A DNA stretch of 7,421 bases from Clostridiales bacterium (GTDB taxonomy: Bacteria; Bacillota; Clostridia; Oscillospirales; CAG-272): contig DXYE01000125.1 of NCBI GenBank assembly GCA_019415985.1, positions 1 to 7,421 on the forward strand. Reading direction: 5' to 3'. A program made the position numbers and the translations under genes. Of this stretch, positions 1 through 6,167 are shown one piece after another. Numbering within the stretch: the stretch's first letter is position 1; each line of letters begins with the position of its first letter. The notes under the pieces were generated by a model, which was given only the letters and a program-made list of their open reading frames with translations, did no database searches and was not told the origin of the DNA.

Positions 1-2
1 AA

Positions 3-458
3 GAAATCCCTATATTGTTTATGACGGCACGGGACGATTTCGCATCTAAACAGCGCGGTTTTAAAATGGGCATTGACGACTACATGGTGAAGCCCATTGA
101 CTTGGACGAGCTGTTGCTGCGTATCGAGGCGCTGCTGCGAAGGGCGAAAATCGCTACCAGCAAAAAACTGACGGTGGGCAGCCTGACGCTAGATGCGGAG
201 GAGCATACCGCCTATTTGCATGAGGAAGAAATTCCCTTGACGGTACGGGAATTCAACCTGCTCTATAAGCTGCTTTCCTACCCGAAAAAGACTTTTACCC
301 GTTCCCAGCTTATGGACGAATTTTGGGACAGCGCTTCTTCCTCCGGTCCCCGGACGGTGGATGTGTACATGACAAAGCTGCGGGATAAGTTTTCAGACTG
401 CGACGACTTTGAGATCGTAACGGTTCATGGACTTGGCTATAAGGCGGTACTGAAATGA
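3..458 (+). CDS. OmpR/PhoB-family response regulator, 3' part (5' end outside window)
   Basis: This is the C-terminal two thirds of a DNA-binding response regulator. The frame is open from base 3 (EIPILFMTARDD...), so the true start lies left of the window and the TTG at 15 is not a start. Visible are the end of the receiver domain, with the conserved Thr of 'LFMTAR' (beta 4) and the conserved Lys of 'YMVKPI' (beta 5), then a linker and a complete winged-helix domain: 'LTVREFNLLYKLL', 'TRSQLMDEFW', 'RTVDVYMTKLRDK' and the wing 'VTVHGLGYKAV'. The phosphorylated Asp is off-window. The stop overlaps the kinase ATG as ATGA (455-458), so the two are translationally coupled and form a cognate pair. 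In this family phosphorylation promotes dimerisation on direct-repeat operators. The target genes cannot be told from the window; the two downstream membrane-protein genes are obvious candidates. Confidence 0.95.
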   Translation, partial: EIPILFMTARDDFASKQRGFKMGIDDYMVKPIDLDELLLRIEALLRRAKIATSKKLTVGSLTLDAEEHTAYLHEEEIPLTVREFNLLYKLLSYPKKTFTRSQLMDEFWDSASSSGPRTVDVYMTKLRDKFSDCDDFEIVTVHGLGYKAVLK

Positions 459-1552
459 TTAAGAAGGATGCAACGAGGAGAAGTGTTCGGTTTTTATTTT
501 CAATCCGGCGGTATCTTATTTTTTTCCTGCTGATGGCGTTTGTGATAACTTGCTGTATGATCTTGTTTCTCAACATGATGACCAGAACTACAGAGCTGGA
601 ATTTACACAGGAACATATAGAGAACGCGGCTAAAGTCACTTTTTTGAATGTGATTTTGCTGAGTCTGGTGTGTACGGTTATTGACAGCATTCGGCGGAGA
701 TTTATGGTGAAGCGCCCGGTGAAGAAAATTGTAAATGCGGCGGAGCAGATTATGAAGGGAGACTTTTCTGTCAGAATTCCACCGCTTCGCAGCGTGGACA
801 TTATGAGTGGATTTGATGTAATTGCCGATTACTTTAATCAAATGGCAGAGGAATTGTCCGGCACCGAGACGCTGCGGACGGATTTTATCTCTAATGTCTC
901 CCACGAACTGAAAACACCGCTGGCCGTCATTCAAAACTACGGCACTATGCTTCAACAGCCGAACTTATCGGAAGAAAAGCGACTGGAATATGCCAAAGCC
1001 ATCACCAATACCTCCCGCCGGCTCGCAAATTTGATCACGAATATTTTGAAAATGAACAAGCTGGAGAACCAGCAGATTTATCCGAAGGTAGAAACTTACG
1101 ATTTAGGCGAACAGCTTTGTGAATGTTTGCTCTCTTTTGAGGGGGCATGGGAAGATAAGGAATTGGAGATTGAAACCGACGTGGAAGAGGAAGTGCAGGT
1201 GGACACGGATGCGGAGCTGCTCTCTTTGGTATGGAACAATCTGTTTTCCAACGCCTTCAAATTTACAGAACCGCATGGCAGGATTTCCCTTTCCTTGAAA
1301 TCCGAGGGTGAGTTTGCGGTTGTACAGGTATCGGACACCGGCTGTGGTATTCCGCCGGAGGTCGGCAAGCACATGTTCGAAAAGTTTTATCAAGGAGACA
1401 CCTCTCACGCTACACAGGGCAACGGTCTTGGGCTTGCGCTGGTAAAGCGTGTGATCGACATTGTGGGCGGAGACATTTCGGTCAGCAGCGAGGTAGGAAA
1501 AGGCAGTACTTTTACAGTAAAGCTCAGGAGGGAGTCGGATGGATCGTCTTAA
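455..1552 (+). CDS. Membrane sensor histidine kinase
   Basis: This 365-residue kinase autophosphorylates on His and passes the phosphate to the upstream regulator. Two membrane segments lie at about 19-41 and 60-78, separated by only about 20 residues, so there is almost no extracellular sensor domain. That 'intramembrane-sensing-like' layout often goes with cell-envelope or antimicrobial-peptide stress in Firmicutes, which is inference here. A HAMP-like linker (about 80-136) follows. The HisKA domain has His150 in 'NVSHELKTPLAV'. The ATPase domain shows the N box (NNLFSNAFKF, 261-270), G1 (DTGCGIP, 294-300), F box (FEKFYQGD, 308-315) and G2 (GNGLGLAL, 322-329). All catalytic motifs are present, so it should be active. 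The ATG overlaps the regulator stop by 4 bp, and the gene overlaps the next one by 14 bp, so the three form one operon. It resembles the VanS/PhoR-like group, but I cannot assign a named orthologue. Confidence 0.95.
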   Translation: MIKKDATRRSVRFLFSIRRYLIFFLLMAFVITCCMILFLNMMTRTTELEFTQEHIENAAKVTFLNVILLSLVCTVIDSIRRRFMVKRPVKKIVNAAEQIMKGDFSVRIPPLRSVDIMSGFDVIADYFNQMAEELSGTETLRTDFISNVSHELKTPLAVIQNYGTMLQQPNLSEEKRLEYAKAITNTSRRLANLITNILKMNKLENQQIYPKVETYDLGEQLCECLLSFEGAWEDKELEIETDVEEEVQVDTDAELLSLVWNNLFSNAFKFTEPHGRISLSLKSEGEFAVVQVSDTGCGIPPEVGKHMFEKFYQGDTSHATQGNGLGLALVKRVIDIVGGDISVSSEVGKGSTFTVKLRRESDGSS

Positions 1553-2450
1553 AGCAGTTTTAAAAAAAATCTTTTTTCTTCCCCCGTTGCCGACGGTTTT
1601 GATTGCCGTTCCCTCTTTTATTTTTGTCTTTGTTATGCTTGGCATAGGAGATCATTCTATCCTCTCTTATCTGGCTTACCTTTTCTCAGCCTACGCGATG
1701 GTCATTACTGTGACGGGATTACCCAAAATCATTGAATCGGTACGCAACGGAATTAAGGAAATGCCTCTTGTAAAAAAGGTCCGCTGTACCCCTTTGGGAA
1801 AGCGATTGCTTGAGGATATTGTTTTCCGCTCTGAAATTGCCCTTTACAGCGGACTTTTTGTCAACCTTTTGTATGCTGCGCTGAACCTTTTTTCCGGTAT
1901 CCGGTATCGTTCCGCGTGGTTTGTAGCCCTTGCGTTTTACTATGCCCTGCTTTCCGCTATGCGTGCGGTGCTTGTTCGGTATGTCCACCGCAAACCGGTA
2001 GGGGAGGACATTCCGGCCGAGTTCCGGCGCTACCGGGCCTGCGGCATCATCCTGCTTTTGATGAACCAGGCGCTGGTCGGCATTATCGTCTATATGGTGA
2101 CGCAGGACCGGGGCTTTTCCTATCCCGGCCTTATGATTTATGCAATGGCAATGTATACCTTTTATATTACGATTTCAGCGATTATCAATGTAATCAAGTA
2201 CCGGAGCCATGGCAGCCCTGTAATGTCGGCGGCTAAGGTCATCAGCCTGACTGCTGCACTGGTTTCCATGCTTTCGCTGGAGACGGCTATGCTCGCCCAG
2301 TTTGGCAGCGATGAGACGGAGTTTCGCCGTATTATGCTCGGCGTTTCTGGCGGGGTGGTGTGCGCCTTTGTCCTGGCAATGGCGATTTATATGATTGTAC
2401 TTTCGACCAAACAGCTAAAAAAACTGCGAAATAACAATTCGGAAACATAA
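1539..2450 (+). CDS. Polytopic membrane protein encoded with the two-component system
   Basis: I do not recognise this 303-residue protein by name. It shows about eight hydrophobic segments (roughly residues 14-36, 40-60, 97-118, 124-146, 167-187, 194-217, 232-253 and 265-289), a basic N-terminus (MDRLKAVLKK) and a polar, basic C-terminal tail. There is a charged cytoplasmic-looking loop at about 61-96. No ATP-binding, transporter-signature or catalytic motif is evident. The ATG at 1539 lies inside the kinase gene, 6 nt after a strong AGGAGGG ribosome binding site (1526-1532), so expression is coupled to the kinase. The position suggests a partner or output of the sensor, for example a signal-relaying or envelope-stress membrane protein. 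That is inference from context only. Confidence 0.88.
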   Translation: MDRLKAVLKKIFFLPPLPTVLIAVPSFIFVFVMLGIGDHSILSYLAYLFSAYAMVITVTGLPKIIESVRNGIKEMPLVKKVRCTPLGKRLLEDIVFRSEIALYSGLFVNLLYAALNLFSGIRYRSAWFVALAFYYALLSAMRAVLVRYVHRKPVGEDIPAEFRRYRACGIILLLMNQALVGIIVYMVTQDRGFSYPGLMIYAMAMYTFYITISAIINVIKYRSHGSPVMSAAKVISLTAALVSMLSLETAMLAQFGSDETEFRRIMLGVSGGVVCAFVLAMAIYMIVLSTKQLKKLRNNNSET

Positions 2451-2519
2451 TTTTATCGTTTCACAAACAATCGCCTGTTATGATAGAAATAACCTGTTCA
2501 ATAGAAAGGAAGCTTGATT

Positions 2520-2906
2520 ATGCAAGACAGGAAAGATACCTTCAATTATACCTATTCGGCCAAACAGCAGGAAGAGATCCGCAATATCCGAAAAAGGTAT
2601 TTGCCTCCGGAAGAGAACGAAGACAAAATGGAACAGCTGCGGCGGCTGGACCAGAGTGCGACAAAGAAGGGTACGGTCGTCTCCCTTGTTGTGGGTATCA
2701 TAGGCTGCCTGCTATTGGGGGTTGGCATGTGCTGTACCATGGTTTGGATGGAACAGCTTTTCATCCCTGGTATCATTATCGGCGTCATCGGGATTGTCGC
2801 CGTAGCCGTTTCCTATCCGCTGTATACCCGTATTACCAAAAAGGAGCGGGAAAAGATAGCACCGCAGATTTTAAAACTAACCGAAGAACTATCAAAGTCC
2901 GAGTGA
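2520..2906 (+). CDS. Small two-helix membrane protein with cytoplasmic termini
   Basis: This is a 128-residue protein. The N-terminal about 50 residues are charged and probably helical (QQEEIRNIRKRYLPP, EDKMEQLRRLDQSATKKG). Two membrane helices follow at about 52-76 and 80-104, the second very rich in Gly, Ile and Val, and then a basic amphipathic tail (TKKEREKIAPQILKLTEEL). It resembles a family of small clostridial membrane proteins of unknown function that are sometimes loosely labelled dihydropteridine reductase; no reductase motif is visible, so I would not use that name. I chose the ATG at 2520 because the AAGGA at 2506-2510 sits 9 nt before it; an in-frame TTG at 2514 is too close. The 69-bp gap after the previous gene contains a TATGAT -10-like box (2479-2484), but no convincing -35 at proper spacing. 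It may therefore be cotranscribed with the two-component operon or have its own weak promoter. Confidence 0.85.
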   Translation: MQDRKDTFNYTYSAKQQEEIRNIRKRYLPPEENEDKMEQLRRLDQSATKKGTVVSLVVGIIGCLLLGVGMCCTMVWMEQLFIPGIIIGVIGIVAVAVSYPLYTRITKKEREKIAPQILKLTEELSKSE

Positions 2907-2914
2907 CAAGGAAA

Positions 2915-2973
2915 CAGGCTGAACGGCAGATTTCCTCTGCTGTCCGGCCTGATTTGCATTGCAGCGGTTTTTT
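2915..2973 (+). terminator. Possible intrinsic terminator after the membrane-protein operon
   Basis: An imperfect hairpin (CAGGC...GCCTG outer stem, ACGGCAGA/TCTGCTGT inner stem, a 3x3 internal loop, loop TTTCC) spans 2915-2951. It begins 8 bp after the stop codon at 2904-2906. A run of six T lies at 2968-2973, which is 16 nt beyond the stem and so further away than is usual. The position fits the operon end, but the T-run spacing makes it uncertain. Confidence 0.4.
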
Positions 2974-3542
2974 CAACACCCTGTGTATATTAAATGAATT
3001 ATGCTTTTAATCTTTCACAAACATATCACAAAATATTTTCATAACGCGTCCCGTATGTTGGCACGATCAGAAAATGAATGGTTAGGAGAAGGGCAGGAGC
3101 GGGCGAGAGAATATTATAATAAGCATTATACACACGTATATATCAACGATAAACGCCCGTTAAATACGGTAGGTGACGGCAAAAAAATCCGCATGATTTC
3201 CGTGTGAGATAATGGCATCTTTATCCGCTCGCGAACGATGCAGCATACGGCATAAATTGTTCATCAAAAGCTAAAGTAACCGGAATTCAATTTTCATTCC
3301 CCGAGGCACACCCATGCCACAATGCCGGCCGAGAACGAGGCGCCGCCATAATTCTTAAAGGAACGGCCGGGTCATAAAATTTGCAGTGACTATTATACTT
3401 ATCTGCATCTGACTGACAGAATAAACGAGGAGGGGCTGAGAATCCTGAAGCAACTTTATCAGACGACAGACAAAGCGGAATCAGTTTAAAAACATCTCAA
3501 TCTGTAGTTGGCAAAATGTTGTCAAAACAGCATTCGGAACAG
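2974..3542. other. Gene-poor stretch with decayed coding debris
   Basis: I see no intact gene here. A 60-odd-codon plus-strand reading (3001-3207) has no ribosome binding site and no recognised motif. On the minus strand, one short reading ends in 'NYGGASFSAGIVAW...' with its stop in an ATGA overlap with an ATG at 3297. Repaired by one base, that ATG starts 'MKIE-IPVTLAFDEQFMPYA'. The phrase resembles the N-terminus of GT8 glycosyltransferases, but it breaks off after about 25 codons (stop at 3221-3223). On the plus strand, 3352-3489 gives a fluent 45-codon tail (e.g. 'YLHLTDRINEEGLRILKQLY') ending in TAA, of unknown origin. The picture is of fragmentary ancient coding DNA. Confidence 0.45.
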
Positions 3543-3583
3543 AAAAAGCAGGGCATTTGGTTTTTCTCACACCAAATGCCCTG
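3543..3583 (-). terminator. Strong intrinsic terminator closing the decayed minus-strand operon
   Basis: A perfect 13-bp stem pairs 3549-3561 with 3571-3583 (AGGGCATTTGGT and its complement plus one closing pair) around a 9-nt loop. On the minus strand the stem is followed by GC and five T (complement of 3543-3547). The plus-strand side has no T run, so it works for minus-strand transcripts. It sits 37 bp beyond the last minus-strand stop (3620-3622). The hairpin is fully intact although the genes upstream of it are wrecked. Confidence 0.8.
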
Positions 3584-3619
3584 TCTGCTAAAAACTCAGT
3601 ATATATGTAGTTCTACGCC

Positions 3620-3800
3620 TTAATTGTTTGCCTCTTCCACGGCTTCCGCACACGCAACCGTCATACCGATCATAGGATTGCCCCTCGATAAGATAACCAT
3701 TCCCTACCCCGCATTTTACTTAACGTTCCTTGTTTTTCTTGAGTTCAAACGTCTTCCCAAGGTTTTCCCGATGGCTTTTTCCGCGTTTTTATTCATATTA
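3620..3800 (-). pseudogene. Unidentified gene tail at the end of the decayed operon
   Basis: Just before the minus-strand terminator, one frame ends in 'GNPMIGMTVACAEAVEEANN' with TAA at 3622-3620. Upstream in the same frame are two stops, and before them a reading 'MNKNAEKAIGKTLGRRLNS' from about 3800; a neighbouring frame continues as 'ENLGKTFELKKNKER'. This pattern of fluent phrases broken by stops and frame changes matches the two pseudogenes upstream, so I infer a fourth dead gene, or the tail of one, in the same operon. I do not recognise the family. The short 26-codon readings could alternatively be chance. Confidence 0.35.
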
Positions 3801-3837
3801 ACGTTTTTCACAGCTTTTTATCTCTGAGTCAAAAAAT

Positions 3838-3852
3838 GGTCAATTTTTGACC
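3838..3852. repeat. Short perfect inverted repeat GGTCAA-TTT-TTGACC
   Basis: A 6-bp perfect inverted repeat with a 3-bp centre lies in the gap between the chorismatase-like pseudogene and the operon's terminal remnant. A further TTGAC-like half lies next to it on the minus strand (complement of 3827-3834). It has the size and symmetry of an operator or a small hairpin, but nothing shows a function and chance is possible. Confidence 0.3.
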
Positions 3853-3896
3853 TGTCATCACCCAACAAAATTAAGGGTATAGCCTAAGAGGAAAAA

Positions 3897-4928
3897 TCAA
3901 TATCGTGCGATATATGTGTATGAAAGTTTATCAAGAACCATATCTGCTTGCATTAACAAACCCCTTATTAGCAGCAATGTCCTTTCAATCTGCTGAAACG
4001 GGTTGTCAATATATTGTGTGTTGCCATCCAGATCAATACTGGCTGTTCCCGATATCTGTAGTTCCTCTAAGCCAGCTTGTACCTATAGAGCCCTGGGGTG
4101 GGCTATATTGATAAGAGGTGCTGTCCACTTCTTTTTGATTGCTGCTATATACGCGTATAATCCGGATATTATCCGACTTCTTTATATAATACAGATTCAT
4201 GGTACTATAACCGGTTTTCCGGCATTTACCTTCAATGCAGGTACTGGCTGGAACACATTCCGGTTGTGTTACATAACCAATATTGGAGCGCTGAAAATAG
4301 GCTTTTCTCTCGTTATTAAAAGTAACGTAATGTTCATTGATAGGATGAATATAATGCCATGTGCGTACTAAATTTGATGGAGCAAATCCCGTTCTGGATA
4401 AAAGGCGATCGACCTTATCCTATTCTGCTGCAACTGTCTGTGAAAAACCAGACGCTATGAGCGGATCTTGAATGCCTTCCACTAACAGCCTTTCAACAGC
4501 ACCAATTTTATATTGAGAGCTATAAACGGTTCCGTGATCTCGTATACTTAATCCTTGTATTTGAATCCACTGTATGGATGATGATGCCGGCTACCGGCAA
4601 CCCTAGAATGCTTTGTCCATCGATATAAGATGTCGGATGCCTAGTCAAGAATGGTTTTTTCATCACTTCGTTTCTAACAGATGTTAACCGCCTCTGATAA
4701 CGAAGTGTACCAAAAACGCGTTCAAAAAGGATAGATTCCTGTCTATCCTTAATTCCCATAAGGAGCTCTTTATACTGCTCAATAGCTTCAGCGAACACAC
4801 CCATAAAAGATAAAACATAAAAATGTTGTATGTCACTATCTGTCTGAATCGTCTTTCCCTTACAAGTATTGAGCTACCCCACCTCCATTACGATATGGGA
4901 TAGCTATGAATTTCATCTGTATATGCAT
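3897..4928 (-). pseudogene. Decayed chorismatase-like gene (FkbO/Hyg5/XanB2 type, RidA/YjgF-related)
   Basis: No single open frame exists, but three minus-strand frames join into one protein of about 343 codons, the size of the chorismatase family. From the start at about 4928 come 'MKFIAIPYRNGGGVAQYL', then after a frame change near 4863 'FAEAIEQYKELLMGIKDRQE' and 'DGQSILGLPVAGIIIHTVDS', and after a change near 4550 'SIRDHGTVYSSQYKIGAVER'. An in-frame TAG (4422-4420) follows, then 'LVRTWHYIHPINEHYVTFNN', 'ERKAYF' and 'PASTCIEG', and after a change near 4070 'LEELQISGTASIDLDGNTQY', ending with TGA at 3899-3897. The RTW, N-x-x-R-x-x-F, PAST-x-I and C-terminal SGTASI/Q-x-x-x-T motifs are those I associate with FkbO/Hyg5/XanB2 enzymes, which cleave chorismate to pyruvate plus dihydroxycyclohexadiene-carboxylate or hydroxybenzoate. 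A long RidA-family protein of other function is the alternative. It follows the DAHP synthase pseudogene by 39 bp. The start is uncertain because no good ribosome binding site remains. Confidence 0.72.
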
Positions 4929-4967
4929 AGATTTTGCCACGTAGCTTTTAACTAACGATTACTTATC

Positions 4968-5753
4968 TCAATTAATAGCCTTAAGAAATCTCTCCAATTC
5001 ATGCAGATTCAGTTGCTGCTGGTCACTCAACGCATTCTCCGGATCGGGAGGGACTTCCAGTATGATTCCGTCAATACCATGACCAATACTGCTTTAGCCA
5101 CCGTAAGCAAGATATCTTTTCTGCCTGGTGAATGGCTTAAATCAACAATAATAGGCAGGGAGGTTTCTTTTTGTATTAACGCTATACCGGAAATATTCAA
5201 TAAGTCTCTTGTAGAATTATTGTCAAAAGAACGGATGCCCCCTCTTTCGTGCAGGATCAGGTCGGTATTTCCTACTGCGGCTATATAACTCCGCCGACAG
5301 CAAATATTCAGATACCGTTGACATATACCCGCGTTTGGGATGAACCGGATCAGGCTCTTTTCCACCTCCCTTAAGCAATGCATAATTGCCCATATTTCTT
5401 GACCCTATTTGAATTATATTTAGAGACTCGATTCCGGGCCTACCAACTCTCGGGTCGAGTATCTCCGATATTGTCGGTCATCCGTATTGCCGGCCAACTT
5501 CCGACAGCATCCTCAAGCCTTCTGCTCCTAATCCCCTGGTAACTATATGGCGATGTGCACGGTTTAAATGCTCCGCATCGGATAAACGGCACATGATGAC
5601 GAACGAGAATATTGGCTACTTGTTCAAGCTGCTTCCTGCTCTCGATCGAACATGGCCGACAATTAAAGCGGGGGACCGAGCGAGTAAAAGCATCGTTTGA
5701 ATCGTACTGAATTTATTTTGCTGCATCCTATCATTTGAACCTTTAGTCTGCAT
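4968..5753 (-). pseudogene. Decayed DAHP synthase (3-deoxy-7-phosphoheptulonate synthase, short type)
   Basis: DAHP synthase condenses PEP with erythrose-4-phosphate, the first shikimate step. The minus-strand frames join into about 261 residues. From the ATG at 5753, preceded by AGAGGGA, come 'SPALIVG', then after a lost base near 5654 '(P)CSIESRKQLEQVA' and 'CGAFKPCTSPYSYQG'. After a change near 5534 follow 'EGLRMLSEVGRQYG', an in-frame TGA (5480-5478), 'SLNIIQIGSRNMGNYALLKG' and 'HPKRGYMSTVSEYLLSAEL'. After a change near 5272 come 'GNTDLILHERGGIRSF' and 'LPIIVDLSHSPGRKDILL', and after a change near 5086 'GIDGIILEVPPDPENALSD', ending at 4968. The four metal ligands (Cys of PCS, His of SH, Glu of LEV, Asp of LSD) are readable, but KPRTS has become KPCTS and DPSH has become DLSH. 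There is no regulatory domain, as in feedback-insensitive or pathway-dedicated enzymes. It is certainly dead: four frameshifts and a nonsense codon. Confidence 0.9.
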
Positions 5754-5765
5754 GATATCCCTCTA

Positions 5766-6124
5766 TTAATTCATTAGCTCTCTGTTTTGATCAAACTCGA
5801 ATGGTTCCATCCCATGAATGGCAGGTGCATATAGATATCAGAGATCGGTAAACTGCACAGTATGATTATCTCTATGAATCACCGCTTCTTTAATATTATG
5901 ATTTCTAAGTCAGTTTACAGTTAAACTAAAATTTAACAATAACCGAAGGTCGACATTTAACGGTGCCATCGCGCTAAAACAAATCTTATTATGTTCTCTT
6001 TTCTTTTGTCTTTCGTTGCTTTTAAAGTGAAGTTGTTACCCAATATATTGGAGAATATTTCGTATGATTCAATTTCATCTAAAACGCTCAAAAATTCTTT
6101 GCTTTCAGAGCTTTACATTCGCAT
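5766..6124 (-). pseudogene. First gene of the decayed operon, unrecognised, about 118 codons
   Basis: I do not recognise this gene. It starts at an ATG at 6124-6122, 5 nt after a strong GGAGGG. The fourth codon is TAA, then 'SSESKEFLSVLDEIESYEIF', 'SNILGNNFTLKATKDKRKEN' and 'IIRFVLARWHR' read on. Near 5965 the frame changes to 'NVDLRLLLNFSLTVN', followed by a TGA and then 'LRNHNIKEAVIHRDNHTVQF', a second TGA, and 'YAPAIHGMEPFEFDQNRELM' with a final TAA (5768-5766). The composition is that of a soluble globular protein; no membrane segment or catalytic signature is clear. Its stop lies 12 bp before the DAHP synthase ATG, so the two were one transcription unit and the protein probably served the same aromatic pathway. 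Confidence 0.6.
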
Positions 6125-6133
6125 TCTATCCCT

Positions 6134-6152
6134 CCACCGACCGTGCCGGTGG
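6134..6152 (-). promoter_or_regulatory. Small hairpin next to the ribosome binding site of the decayed operon
   Basis: A 6-bp perfect GC-rich stem (CCACCG/CGGTGG) with a 7-nt loop (6140-6146) ends just before and partly overlaps the GGTGGAGGG ribosome binding site on the minus strand. It could once have tuned access to the site. No aptamer or further conserved structure is visible, so a chance hairpin remains possible. Confidence 0.3.
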
Positions 6153-6167
6153 TTGCCTAGCTAATGC

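Noticed and set aside
310..1645. Several minus-strand open frames opposite the regulator and kinase
   Set aside because: They are antisense shadows of strongly supported genes, with no ribosome binding sites or family motifs.
2480..3010. A 176-codon plus-strand frame overlapping the small membrane protein
   Set aside because: It is out of frame with the well-supported two-helix protein, has no proper ribosome binding site and a composition without domain logic.
3624..3827. Plus-strand open frame of 67 codons, hydrophobic
   Set aside because: It runs opposite to the minus-strand remnant before the terminator, starts without a ribosome binding site, and its hydrophobic look comes from T-rich DNA.
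3905..4371. Two overlapping plus-strand open frames (3905-4111 and 4003-4371)
   Set aside because: They are antisense to the chorismatase-like pseudogene, whose family motifs are read on the other strand; neither has a ribosome binding site.
4520..4804. A 94-residue minus-strand gene as an independent small protein
   Set aside because: It is the middle open piece of the chorismatase-like pseudogene; the reading continues as related sequence upstream of the ATG and in another frame downstream.
5001..5288. Plus-strand open frame of 95 codons
   Set aside because: It is antisense to the clear DAHP synthase motifs (VDLSH, LEVPPDP, LSD) on the minus strand.
5027..5383. A 118-residue minus-strand gene as an independent small protein
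   Set aside because: It is one open piece of the broken DAHP synthase; its first about 35 residues are out of frame with the real sequence, so its ATG is not a true start.
5478..5480. TGA codon in the DAHP synthase as selenocysteine or recoding
   Set aside because: The gene also has four frameshifts, the position is not a known catalytic Cys, and other pseudogenes nearby have TAA and TAG stops as well.
3620..6124. Frameshifts explained by poor sequencing
   Set aside because: Genes of more than 1 kb on both sides are fully open, and the broken region also carries missense changes at conserved residues and in-frame stops, which fits real decay. Resequencing would be the final test.
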